Assembly: GCA_030386875.1 (NCBI GenBank)
Contig: CM059563.1
Coordinates: 46,282,102-46,346,101, forward strand
Direction of reading: 5' to 3'
From: Morinoia aosen
Taxonomy: Eukaryota; Arthropoda; Malacostraca; Amphipoda; Talitridae
DNA length: 64,000 bases
Shown: piece by piece, positions 21,301 to 33,789 of the stretch
Layout: the number at the start of each line of letters is the position of its first letter
Position numbering within the stretch: position 1 is the first letter of the stretch
Program-made: the position numbers and the translations under genes
Notes under the pieces: model-generated
Seen by the model: the letters and a program-made list of their open reading frames with translations, nothing else
Database searches by the model: none
What the model was told of the DNA's origin: nothing

Positions 21301-23160
21301 CTGGAATGCACTTCATTAACGCTCCTCCACAAAATAAAAACATTATTTAATGGCAGAGTGCGATTCCCGGTTTAATCTCATTCATTCAGCTGTCTTTTTG
21401 CAGGTAATAAATCGAAATCGTTCAGTGACTTCTAGATAAATATAGAAGGATGATATTTCTCTTGAATGTTTGGACAAGTTATGACGGATTCATAGATTAA
21501 TGTATTTTTTATATCCTATCTCTTGAAAGTGCAAACTAAGTTTCGATTTGACTATGAAAAATTCACGCCATTTTCACTGAGCCTCGCACTCTCGTCAGAC
21601 CTTGCTCCTGGTATTGGCGTGGACGACGGTAGTATTTTCTGCAAAGTAATTTTAAAGCTATTATAGAATATACGAGTATTAGAAATTCATCAGTCTCCAC
21701 AACGAATACTTATACATATCTATGAATGTTTAAGATGTGTTTAAAGAGTTGGTAAGCTTCGCGCACTTAAAAATCTTGCAAATTTGTTGTAGACAGATGA
21801 GCGTTTTTTCCTTGATTTTTTTAGACTTTACATCTGAGTGCGCGCATTTAAAATCGAGATACAATTTTAACATGCGCAGTAGACGGTTTTTTCGCTGATT
21901 TTTGCGACTTCATTGTTAAGCTAATCCTTTAAACAGTGTCTTGAAAAATTGTAGTCATTACTAGACCAGAACTTGAAATTCACGTTCTCCAAACGCAACA
22001 AAGCAAACACAATACCCATAATATCACTGCGAGTGCACGACACTTGTTTATCGTCTCTGATCGATTTCTTAAACAAATAAATTGCTTCAAATATGAAAAA
22101 TGATTCAAACAGAAAACACACATTATTGAAGGCAAATCAATCAAATAAATGCACATTAAAAGGAGAGTGAGCTTTTATGAATAATTTGTTGCTGACGAAG
22201 TACGCTTCGTATCTCGCCATAGGTGAAAAGTTGATCGTTTCGAGAACTTCCTGATATCACAGTGTCATGACTGGCAAGAGAAAAGCAGGGACAGGCAAAA
22301 AGTTACTTTGTGCCTAAAACTTTGACTGCATCAAGTAAAACTGAAGTTTAATGTTCAATTTAAAATAAAGTCAACTTTAGGAAGGAATGCTGAAATTACC
22401 AAGCATTGACTAGATCATGTTTTCATTTAGTTTTGATTTAGGTATTTTCAAAAATTGAGTTTGTGACTACTGGTTGGCCAGCAGCACAATGGAAACTCTC
22501 TCAGTGACCAAATGTGGCTCACGTCACTTCCAAGTGTTTAAATTTCTCGGCACGAGATCAAATTTCCCCGTAAGTGCAAAGCTACGAAGCCTGGAATTAA
22601 ATTATCGTTAGCGAAGAAATGCTTCGTATTGGATAAAGTTATCGGCCACTAAAAATACGCCGGCGTGCATTAATTTCATCGTAAATAAAATTAACCTCGG
22701 TGAGTGGCGCAATCGCCGTAAGCGAAAAAGTGTCTGACCCGGAATGAAGTTATCTTAAGCAAAAAAATGTATAACAAGACATTAAATTTTGGTAATCAAA
22801 ATTAGCTGAGTATGGTTGATATGAAATTATCCTTAAAGTAAAAGAGTAGGTAAGAAACAAATTTCCGTAGTCGGAAAGAGCTGGGCATTTTTTAATACAA
22901 TTGCTAGCAAAATAAACCTGGAAATGGAATAAAATAGTAATGGACACTAACGAGCTAGGCTAAAACAAAATAACCATTACCACAAAACAGCCCTGTATGG
23001 AATGAAATGTTTGCAAGCATGAAGTAGCCTGTGTCTAGGACCAAAAGCTAGCTTCCAGGCTGAGACAGCTGCTAGATGCCTACTTTACATGCAAACGAAG
23101 CCTTCCTCTGAAGGTCAATTCAGACACGCCACTTCTTGCTCGAGTCGTTCACCTACTGAC
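18390..23160. other. long AT-rich stretch, no gene recognised
   Basis: It contains the splice donor at 18746, a perfect small hairpin at 18959-18984 and a vague repeat at 22540-22900 (GGAATTAAATTATCG, GGAATGAAGTTATC). Open frames of 60-84 codons near 20.2-20.8 kb match no family I know. Confidence 0.5.
18959..18984. other. perfect 11-bp stem hairpin
   Basis: CACACAGGTCT and AGACCTGTGTG are exact reverse complements around a GAGC loop. Function unknown. Confidence 0.7.
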
Positions 23161-23167
23161 GATGCTT

Positions 23168-23308
23168 CAGTCGCACACCATGCTGCCAAACGTCAGCAGT
23201 CGCACACCATGCTGCCAAACGTCAGCAGTCGCACACCATGCTGCCAAACGTCAGCAGTCGCACACCATGCTGCCAAACGTCAGCAGTCACACACCATGCT
23301 GCTACCAA
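23168..23308. repeat. 29-bp minisatellite, 5 copies
   Basis: The unit starts CAGTCGCACACCATGCTGCC and ends AAACGTCAG. Copies are nearly identical and the last is altered (CAGTCACACACC, GCTGCTACC). Confidence 0.9.
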
Positions 23309-26300
23309 AATCCTCAGACGCCGAGTAATGTTTAGGTATCCAGTTTACAAGGTATGAGTTGACACAGACAAAGCAACCGAGCCAGTGCGCAACATAACAC
23401 TGCGCATTATTGTGCGAGGATATTAGAACAAGCGGCCTATGGCTTACATATGTGGCTGATAGGTGGAAAACGGCCTCAGGAGCAACAGAATCTTCAAATG
23501 TTTCTATCTCTTTTTTACTTTTTAGAAGCCGCTGTTGTCAGCGTTCACTTGACGGAATTACGTATTCTGAGCCCTTGGAGCGCCACACCCTTTCAAACTT
23601 CGAAAAATTAATTAATTCAAAATTTTATTTATTCAAATTGAATGCAATTTTATCACAATAGTTCATGAATTTTTTGAGGGAAAGATGGTATAGTACAGTA
23701 TGTGACATAATAGAAGTTTACGAAATATCAAATAGAGAGTGAGGATTAATGCACAATTTGAAGAGTTTGTGACCAAGTCAAAACTAACTTCCAACATATT
23801 TAGTCACAATTCATTACGAAAATATGTCATAACCAAATTTTTTAATAAATATTATAACACTGAAAAGAATCAAGCTGAGATATTTGTTTGAATGGAGAGG
23901 GAGATGTGGAGCTCTGCCAAAAATAGCTTTGTGAGTGATGTTCTTGTGTAAAAATTGTATTTGAAATTGCCATATAAATCGGACAAATAACACTAAAAAG
24001 CAGCGACATCAGACTAACCACAAATTGCTCCATAAAATTGAGAAATATGAAATCAGATTCACCATTCTTTTCTTCGGCAGAGTCGTCTCCACCATCTGCA
24101 CCACACCCATCCATAATCACTGTGTAGTCATTCGTTGAAGTCCAATACCACTGATCTAACCATTACAATTCCACACTGTCATGAATATAACCATTGTCAT
24201 AAGTCTATTCCCACTGCCTTAATTACCACAATTCACCTCTGTCATCACTATCATGACACCCCATCACGACTGCCTTCATGATGACACATGAATTTCGAAA
24301 CAGGTTAACCATTTCGGAAGCAAACAGATGTGAAAACTATCTTTAATCAAAAAGTTTTGCACGAAGGCTCAAGAATCATTCAGGAATTAAGGTTACGCAG
24401 TCACTCATCAATGTTGTATTATACCCAGCATGGGTGTATTGTATGCATTAAATTGGCAGGGTATTGGCATGGGTTAAATTGGCATACATTAAATTGGCAT
24501 GGTTGTGTTATACCCAGCAGCTTGTATGCGCCAACCATGCCCCAGCTCCCATGCATACATGCACCATTAATATTATTAATTGAGTCATGACGGTGCAATG
24601 GGACTAATCCCATCTTTTACAGCGAGCCCTTTCGTCAATCAATACAGATGGTCCTCCATCACCGCTTTAACAATGCAACAAAAGAAATGGGAAAACTGCG
24701 TTCATTTTGAATGGATAGGCTCTGGAAACATTGCAGTTCGTGAAACCGTTGATCAGTGAATCAGATTTCGATATCAAAATCGATAGCTTTCATGCTTCTC
24801 TGAATATTTTCCGGTACTTTGAGGCTCTCTGATAGAGGGCTTCAGTTATGTGCAACGTATAGTCAAATTAATAACTTTACCAGTAGTCTAATTTATAATT
24901 TTGGTCGCATGTTTAATTTTTTTTTTCAAACGCCAATAAAGAAGTAGGTTTTATGTGCGTATTTGCGATACAGTGACGTGACTGAAAATTTAATTGGAAA
25001 TACTTGAACGGTAACGATCTGATATAAATATCCGTTTTAATTCACTTTCATTCATGTGTTTTTGATTATAGGCTAATGTTACTGCCCAAAACAACACTTG
25101 AGATCGCTGCACATGTACTATATTTTTTTGCGGACGTTTCATATTTTGGGTTGAGGCAAATAAAATATTAATTTGTTGCAACGACCTATTTACCCCTCTG
25201 ATGTTTACAAGAATGCTTTAGATTGGCCGAAATTAAAATCAACTGACGGAAGTGAGAAGTTCATTCCAGCTCTATCCCTCCCAGGAATACCCGAAATGTA
25301 GCCCAGGTAAAATTAATGGAAATCATTTCCTACTCCTGAGGTTTGCTTGCAATGACTGGAATGCGCAGTTCCTATCGCCAAGTCACTGAACCTGAGTCGC
25401 AGGTCATGGTCTAGAGATTATTGCAGTGAAATTGATATTGGACTCAAAGATTAAGAAATTCCGGAAGCCTTGGTCCAATTCTCACCTCACGTCTCCTTTG
25501 GAATAGATATATGAATTAGATTGCACTGCTGGATACTTTAATGGACGTTCAAAGTGAGTTAAGTTTAGATTCACCAGCTGGAGTTCAGGCCAATGTGCTC
25601 AGGTTATAATGCTCACTGTATCGAAAATGACAGCTACATTTACATAACGTACTGGCATAAGGCTTCTAACCTTTATATATATATACATGAGGAAAATATT
25701 GCGATCCGTGGAAGTTATGCAAATGAGGACAAGAACTTTTCAATCCAAAAAACAAATCAAATAATACCATTGCTGCTTTATTATGGCTGCTTCTCTCATA
25801 TTGAGGACTTTGAAACTCCTTAAGTACATCACAAACGTTGCATTTAACCGGTGCAAATGCAATAAACTACGAGTAGAAATAAACTTCTCTTGGAAGTAAA
25901 ATAGGCGACGACCGATTTATATTTGTGACTTGAAAATATATTTAATGATATCTTCGACTTGCAGCATTAGTACAGCTGCAGAGCACAGGTACATAATTAG
26001 GGTTTCGAATAAATCTGAAAATGAGAGAAGCACCCATAATCAGGAGTTGAAATTATTTTATATTTACAAGTTTAATTAAATAATTTACGAGAGTTTTGGA
26101 GCACTGGTTTAAAATAACTCGCTCATTGCAGAGCATGGCTCACTGCTCGCGTCTGAATAATTATTACAGTACGAAATATTCATTAGGCAATGACATTGAT
26201 TTGAAAATTGTTTTCGCAAATTATGCATAATTTTAGACCTCACGGGTCCATGAATGTATGCATACATAAAAAATGTATAAAGTAACGTTTATATATATAG

Positions 26301-26480
26301 TACTGCATCGCTCCTCGTAACCCGTTGTATCTCGTTGCTTATGTAACTTATGATTATAAATAAGCAGAAGTGCTCAGTTTCACGTTTGTAAACGAAACCA
26401 AAAAAATCAATTGGCAAAAGTCGGAACCTAAGAAGCCTTATAAAAATTATTCTCAATTGACGTATGACTTGACGAGCAGG
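23309..26480. other. AT-rich DNA without a recognised gene
   Basis: Between 24420 and 24560 the phrases TTAAATTGGCA and TATACCCAGCA recur a few times. Between 24130 and 24260 short ACCACTG/TGTCAT words recur. Nothing else is recognised. Confidence 0.5.
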
Positions 26481-26482
26481 CA

Positions 26483-26593
26483 ATCCCAGTCTAACTTTTT
26501 CGCCGGAGCATGCATGTTTTTCGCCGCCTAAGCGATTCAATTACTTGGACGGTGAAAAACATGCATGCAGCGGCGAAAAAGTCAGACTGGGAT
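26483..26593. repeat. foldback element, 40-bp arms
   Basis: The left arm, beginning ATCCCAGTCTAACTTTTTCG, pairs with the right arm, ending CGAAAAAGTCAGACTGGGAT, with about three mismatches over 40 bp. About 31 bp separate the arms. No clear target-site duplication is seen. It could be a small MITE or a hairpin RNA precursor. Confidence 0.75.
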
Positions 26594-28115
26594 GAAGTTT
26601 TGAGTCTGTTTAAACTCTGCTGAAAATTAGCTCGTAAAATAAAGGTTTGCATAGATGCGAAAGCCATGGAACATCAGTAACTGAAGCCAAGCTAAATTGC
26701 TTAATTAGTTTACCTTGAGCACACGCACTCATTCTTAGCTAGCAAAAGGACTTTTACGTGAACGTTAAGCTATTTTTTTTGTCGAGACTAGGAACGACGC
26801 AAGGAACGTTGTGCGCTGAGTCAACTTATCAGTTTTTGAAAAATGTAATTTCATGGAAAGTTGTTGAGTTTGAAATTTTTAAAAATTTTGAAGAGCTTCT
26901 GAAAAGATAGGCGTTCTGCAACAGTGAATCCCTTACTGTCTATGTAGTTTATAAGTGAATATAAAAGTTTTAGCATATTTTATCTTTTATTGAGGTTTTT
27001 CACGATAAGTTTTTCAAAGTTGCAAAGTGGACAAGTGGTGGTTCCCTCCTTAATCCAATGTTGGAGACCACCTGACACCAGCACTAGTCTAATGACGGTG
27101 GTAATGATAACGGTAATTGGAGCAGAAAATATCCGTCGTTAAAGAGCTCAATTAGATCGTCTAGGCACCCGATTATGCGATAGCCTTACTGGAAAAAGAC
27201 GCATATAATATAAATAACAAAAATACCAGTAAGCATATTTTTATTTAAAATCTGGTCGTTAATCTATCCCCTTTGTCTATGATGAAAATTGAACGAAAGT
27301 GACGGCTATTCCTAATTACGGTGAAGCCTTTTTAAAGCCGCCAGATTGCCTGCAGCAACATACGGTGTACAAGTTTTTGTTGATGTTCTCGTTCTCACGT
27401 CCAGCTGGCTGAGGGTATGAGGGACACGCCCAACTTGTGCAGGATTATCAAAAAGCCAACATTCTAAGGTCAGCACGACACTCGAGCACGACAGAGCTCT
27501 CAAGTAGTTTTGTGTATGTGTTCGTGAGTTCATTGCTCTGAATGAAAACACACTCCAGGCACATGTGAGTGATACGTCTTGGACATGAGACGTAGGAGTC
27601 CTTGAGAGACGTGCTTCAAACATTAGAAATAAAAAGGATCCGTAAATCACAGATCCCAAACATTGATATAAGAGGCCTTTAAATAAATGCCTCAAACGGA
27701 GGCATGGATCAATAAAAAGATGCCTTTGGTAAAGGACAAACACGTCCTCATAAGCCAAACCTCGAACGTGAAATATGGAAGCCTACAAAAACTATTCCGC
27801 AGGTTACAGAGGCTCGATGAGAAGTAAAGAGGCACGTTCATCTATCTTCAGTCAACGAATAAGATATTTGCTACGAGGGAAATTTCGCGCAACGGAATGA
27901 GGGTTTTATGACCGTAGCTTCGAGAGACGGGCTCCGAAAATAATTTTACGGCTGAACAAATTTATTGAAGTATTTTCTCAACAACTCCCAACGAGTTTTC
28001 CAGCTATCATCCTAAATTTTATGTTCGTTCCCGCGAAACCCACTTAGGGAGAGCCGTCGATGCTCGCTTCAAGTTGGGCTGAATTGTGCCGGGAAAATGT
28101 AGGATTGAATTGGGC
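26594..28115. other. AT-rich DNA without a recognised gene
   Basis: A 148-codon minus-strand frame at 27312-27758 has no recognisable similarity. Small hairpins occur near 27640-27740 (for example GGATC...GATCC and GCCTCAAACGGAGGC). Confidence 0.45.
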
Positions 28116-28119
28116 TAAG

Positions 28120-30012
28120 AAAGAAATACGATAAAGCGTGTTGGGAAACAAATGCGATAAGGCGTGTTGGGAAACAGATGCGATAAAGCGTGTTGGGGAA
28201 CAAATGCGATAAAGCGTGTTGGGAAACAAATGCGATAAAGCGTGTTGGGGAACAGATGCGATAAAGCGTGTTGGAAACAAATGTGATAAAGCGTGTTGGG
28301 AAACAGATGCGATAAAGCGTGTTGGAAACAAATGTGATAAAGCGTGTTGGGAAACAGATGCGATAAAGCGTGTTGGGGAACAAATGCGATAAAGCGTGTT
28401 GGGAAACAAATGCGATAAAGCGTGTTGGGGAACAGATGCGATAAAGCGTGTTGGAAACAAATGCGATAAAGCGTGTTGGGGAACAGATGCGATAAAGCGT
28501 GTTGGAAACAAATGCGATAAAGCGTGTTGGGAAACAGATGCGATAAAGCGTGTTTAGAAACATATGCGATAAAGCGTGTTGGAAACAAATGTGATAAAGC
28601 GTGTTGGGAAACAGATGCGATAAAGCGTGTAGGGGAACAAATGTGATAAAGCGTGTTGGGAAACAGATGCGATAAAGCGTGTTGGGAAACAGATGCGATA
28701 AAGCGTGTTGGGGAACAGATGCTATAAAGCGTGTTGGGAAACAGATGCGATAAAGCGTGTTGGGAAACAGATGCTATAAAGCGTGTTGGGAAACAGATGC
28801 TATAAAGCGTGTTGGGAAATAGATACTGTAAAGCGTGTTGGGAAACAAATGCTATAATGCGTGTTGGGAAATAGATACTGTAAAGCGTGTTGGGAAACAA
28901 ATGCTATAATGCGTGTTGGGAAACAGATGCTATAAAGCGTGTTGGGAAACAGATGCTATAAAGCGTGTTGGGAAACAGATGCGATAAAGCGTGTTGGGAA
29001 ACAGATGCTATAAAGCGTGTTGGGAAACAGATGCTGTAAAGCGTGTTGGGAAACAGATGCTATAAAGAGTGTTGGGAAACAGATGCGATAAAGCGTGTTG
29101 GGAAACAGATGCTATAAAGCGTGTTGGGAAATAGATGCTGTAAAGCGTGTTGGGAAATAGATGCTACAAAACGTGTTGGGAAATAGATGCTGTAAAGCGG
29201 GTTGGGAAACAAATGCGATAAAGCGTGTTGGGAAACAAATGCTATAAAGCGTGTTGGGAAACAAATGCGATAAAGCGTGTTGGGAACAAATGTGATAAAG
29301 CGTGTTGGGAAACAGATGCGATAAAGCGTGTTGGGAAATAGATGCTGTAAAGCGGGTTGGGAAACAAATGCGATAAAGCGTGTTGGGAAACAAATGCTAT
29401 AAAGCGTGTTGGGAAATAGATGCTATAAAACGTGTTGGGAAATAGATGCTGTAAAGCGGGTTGGGAAACAAATGCGATAAAGCGTGTTGGGAAACAAATG
29501 CTATAAAGCGTGTTGGGAAACAAATGCGATAAAGCGTGTTGGGAACAAATGCTATAAAGCGTGTTGGGAAACAAATGCGATAAAGCGTGTTGGGAACAAA
29601 TGCTATAAAGCGTGTTGGGAAACAAATGCTATAAAGCGTGTTGGGAAACAAATGCGATAAAGCGTGTTGGGAACAAATGCTATAAAGCGTGTTGGGAAAC
29701 AAATGCTATAAAGCGTGTTGGGAAACAAATGCGATAAAGCGTGTTGGGAACAAATGCTATAAAGCGTGTTGGGGAACAAATGTGATAAAGCGTGTTGGGA
29801 AACAGATGCGATAAAGCGTGTTGGGAACAAATGTGATAAAGCGTATTGGGAAACAGATGCGATAAAGCGTGTTGGGGAACAAATGTGATAAAGCGTGTTG
29901 GGAAACAGATGCGATAAAGCGTGTTGGATAACAAATGTGATGAAGCGTATTGGGAAACAGATGCGATAAAGCGTGTTGGGAAACAAATGCTATAAAGCGT
30001 GTTGAGAAATAC
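28120..30012. repeat. 26-bp minisatellite, about 72 copies
   Basis: The core is GATAAAGCGTGTTGGGAAAC, 25-27 bp per unit, varying at GCGATAA/GCTATAA and CAAAT/CAGAT. Flanks show a longer ancestral motif (GTTGGGCTGAATTGTGCC on the left, GTTGGGCTAAATTGTACC on the right). The period is not divisible by three, so several overlapping minus-strand frames of up to 261 codons open. I treat them as artefacts. Confidence 0.95.
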
Positions 30013-31315
30013 ATTAGATAAATTATTTTAAGAAAGAGTAGCGTTGAATTGTGTCAAGAAATATATGAAATGAACTACGCAGAGAAAAAGTTGGGCTAAA
30101 TTGTACCTAGGAACTGACGTGACGAAGTGTTTCAAGAAACAGAAAAAGTGAAACTGAATTGTGTTGAGGAGTTTCTCTGAATTTTATCGAAAAATGAATA
30201 TTGAATTTTATTGAGTTGTGTAGAAAAAGGGTGGTACCGAATTGAATCAACAAAAAAATGAGCTGCACTTGCCGAAAGAAGTGGATATGTATCGAGAAAC
30301 AGATGAAATGACCTTTTTCGAGAAAAGTTAAGAGAAGTCTTGTCCAGAAATTGTTGAGTTTTCTAACTATTAATTCATTTTTGGTTTAAGGTTTCTTTTT
30401 TACCCTTGTTCAAGATTTGTTTATCATCTTCACTAAAAGTTTAAGTAGCCAATGTTTGCTCATAAAAAGTATAGAGCCTCCTAAAAATTTTACGCGTGAT
30501 CACACGCACGACTTGCGAGCACACTGCCACGAAGGCAAAGCGTCAAAGTTTAAGTAAGAAGTTCCGGGTCCGTACTTTATTTCCACACCGAGCAGCTCCT
30601 GTGGTCGCATAGGAAACGGAGAGGTTAAATAAGTGGAGAAACATTCTCTATTTAATGAGTTTGCATATCACTCGCTCTTTTTCAGTTCAGAACTAAAAGA
30701 ATCATGACAATTTTAATACGAAATGCAGTTGGATTGTGGAACAATCATTAAGTTTTGGTACAGTTCACAAGATTTTAGTCAAGTGTGAGCGGTTATTTCA
30801 CAATTTCAGATAACACCTCAGCACATTTCATTTTTAGAAAGCTATTTCTTGAAATAATCACTCATAGGAGGCAATACTTTACAGTTTCACTGTTTATTTC
30901 TGCAATAATTTTTCGTTCTACGAGTTTAGTTCCCACTCCTGGATGATGTAGCGACCGCATATCATGCTTCATTCCAGAGACACGTGCTCGAATTTTAATT
31001 TCAGTTCTCCGAAATGTGGTTTGAGAGCGAAATGTTCTAACGTTTCTTTACATGTAATAATTACGCCAATTGGCTTTCCGGACCCTGTATCCAGTAATTT
31101 TTTTCGTCACAGGCTCCCGTGTCACATATCTCCTTAAATGTATTGTCCAAACGGTCGTTTCTGCAAGTGTCAGTTTCAAGATAAATCTCGACAAGCTATC
31201 GCATCCGTCTGTCGTTTTCCTTATGGATGATCCAAAGAATTCCCAGGGCTAGGAAAGTGAAACTTGTTTTGGAATGGTCAAGAAAACATCGGTGAGCACG
31301 GCTTGAAGGAATTTA
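30013..31315. other. array shoulder and AT-rich DNA
   Basis: The first 300 bp carry decayed repeats (GTTGAATTGTG, AGAAACAG) related to the array on the left. Beyond that nothing is recognised. Confidence 0.5.
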
Positions 31316-31317
31316 CA

Positions 31318-31500
31318 AGATATTGATGGAAATCATTTCCAGGAAACTAATGGAAATCATTCATAGGATGCTGATGGTAATCATTTACAGGATACAGGTG
31401 GTAATCATTTACAGAATACTGATGGAAATCATTTACAGGATACTGGTGGTAATCATTTACAGGATACTGATGGAAATCATTTACAGGAAGTCATTTACTT
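31318..31500. repeat. 24-bp minisatellite, locus 1
   Basis: Seven to eight units of GATACTGATGGAAATCATTT followed by ACAG. The same unit reappears at 40.03-40.39 kb, and both arrays are followed by GGTTCATT(A/G)AA. Confidence 0.88.
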
Positions 31501-31879
31501 CAGTGACGGTTCATTAAATAAATACTGAGAGATGCTTCACTTATACGATAGAGTAATTTAATCTACAGGAGCCTTCCAAAAAGAATTCCGTAGAGTGAAA
31601 TTAAATGTTTTTTCAGTTGCTCCTTATCTGACTGTGCGCAAATGAAAGCACTTGCAGCGCTGCTCGATATACGAGTATGTGTGCTACTGCAATAAAATTG
31701 TGTGCCTCATGACCTGAGGGAAAATTTAGTGAAGCAATGCACACATATATAAGGAAGCTGATTCTGAACAGTTGATGATAAAATACACAATTGAAACCTG
31801 TCAAAAGGGATTTGCCTTCACTTTGGCGTTTATTCTCAGCGCATTTTGTGACCTAGTATTTTTTTAGATCGAAGCTACT

Positions 31880-32260
31880 TTGATACGTGGCTGATAACAT
31901 GGTAGAAAACATGTCAAAGAACACAATGGGCAATATGTCAAAAAAAAAGTGGATTACATATCAGATAACATGGTGAATAATAGGTCAAAAACGTGGACAT
32001 GTTAAGCAGAATAGTGGGTAACATGGGGGATAACATGTCAAAAACTATGGTGGAAGACATGGGGGAGAGCATGTCAAATCTCATCGGAAAACAAGGAGAG
32101 TAACATTAAAAAACAGTGAATGACCTGCCAACGAACATGGTGAACAACGTGGGAAATAACATGGCGGACAACGTGTCAGATGACGTGGTGAATAACTTAT
32201 GAAATGACGTGGCGAATGATACACCAAATAACACGTTGGTCATGAGAGCAGCTTGGTGGT
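31880..32260. repeat. degenerate AACATG-type minisatellite
   Basis: Phrases such as GATAACATGGT, AACATGTCAAA and AATAACGTG recur about every 24 bp with strong drift. Confidence 0.6.
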
Positions 32261-33339
32261 TGGCAAATAAATTTGCATAGCGACTGACACGGTAGCTAAC
32301 AAAGCAGGTAGCAGGGCAGGAAATGACAAAGAAATAACGAACAATTTTTACTTTCACGAAGAACGGATAGTAACTTCTCCTACGACGTTTCTTGTCACAG
32401 GTGCGCCGAATTTTACAGCCGAAATACGGACGAGGCCGAGAAGTCCAGGCTCTCAATGGAAGCATGACGCGTTCAAACGAGTGGAGATTAGGCAACTTCT
32501 AGGAACTTCTTCAAGAAACCTATCCCGCGCTCTTGTTAAAATTTACTAGATAAAGAATTGAGCTCGACGTAAAGAAGTTTGCTTGTTCAGTAGGAGTTCT
32601 CGCTGCTGGTGAAAAGAATCTTACGCACATTGACGTACGGGTATATTTTCGTAAGACTTTCGTGGAAAAAATTTCAACTTCTTTCCTAAAAATGCTGACC
32701 ATTTAAGCCCCCTTCTGATGTCTGTAATTTTTACATATGCTCGAAAAATAACCTATAAGATGCCAAGCAACAATTGTTCATTAACATCACTAGAAGTATG
32801 ATCGACGATTACAACGCACGCACATTTCTCTCTCGCTGCCCAGCCATTGCTCAGTTTTCATCAAGGCCATCAACGCGCATATATTTATCTTCTCAATCCA
32901 TTGACCCATATCCCTATTGACAGAACACCTCACAAAGCCTTGTCCCGCCATTCATGCGAGAATAAACAAGGACCACAAAGAATCATGCTAGCTACAAGCA
33001 CTGTCCTACACAGCCGTCCCGTTTGCGCGGCCTTGCTTTCTTCAGATGGTCAACTGCATCGAGAAGAAGGAACGCTTTTCCCGATTTCCTTTGACATGCG
33101 GGCAGACTTAAGAAGAACGACTGCTGTATATTTGTCCTAGATATGGTGTGTTCTTTTGAGAAGCAGGCCCGCGGAGACTCCTATTTTGTCTCTTTAGTTT
33201 GCTAGTAACGCGTGTGGAATTTTTTGTTGAAGGCTTTCTGTTGACGCTAAAAAATAGGAAATAAATTTTCTTTACTTCTGTAAGTTTCTTTATTCTAGAA
33301 TTTCTATTGAAATTTAAAATTTTTCAATCATCCCAATCA
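32261..33339. other. intervening DNA, no gene recognised
   Basis: It is mixed composition with a slightly GC-richer part at 32830-33140 that has a 97-codon plus-strand frame without recognisable similarity. Confidence 0.45.
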
Positions 33340-33789
33340 TTTTCGCTCAACTACACTTCATTTCTGTTCTTCTTCTAATAATCTCCTCAAAAATCGTACT
33401 TTGCCCTCGCTCAGCCATTATTAAATTTAGGTGAATTTGATTACCATCGGACAAATTTTAGTGTCCTTTCAGATACTATGATTTATCCTCTCGTAATAAT
33501 TATGAACTTAGCCAAAATTTTATTTAAACTCGAAGTTGGTACATACATTTGCTCAATTATTATGCAGTGTGGCTTAATTGTTATTTGTCTTCGCTCATTT
33601 TACATACGTTCGAATCTGTTGAATTAAGATATACTTCTGTCTTATTAAGATTTAGCAGTGCTCAAGTTATATTCACGTCTTTTTAATTACTATTTATTTC
33701 CATTAATTGGTATTTCCCTTCTCTCTTTTGAAGCGCAAGTCGTTCAATTATTTTTTATTTTCTTCATAAATTGGTTACCTTCGCTCTAT
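33340..33789. repeat. decayed left shoulder of the giant 21-bp array
   Basis: TTCGCTCA, TTGCTCAATTATT and ACATACGTTCGAAT phrases recur irregularly and become more regular to the right. This fits an array whose edge has escaped homogenisation. Confidence 0.5.

Noticed and set aside
27312-27758. 148-codon minus-strand frame
   Set aside because: No family resemblance, and no promoter or splice support.
28044-30014. Many minus-strand frames of 84-261 codons
   Set aside because: They are readings of the 26-bp array, and several frames overlap each other; no independent coding signal.
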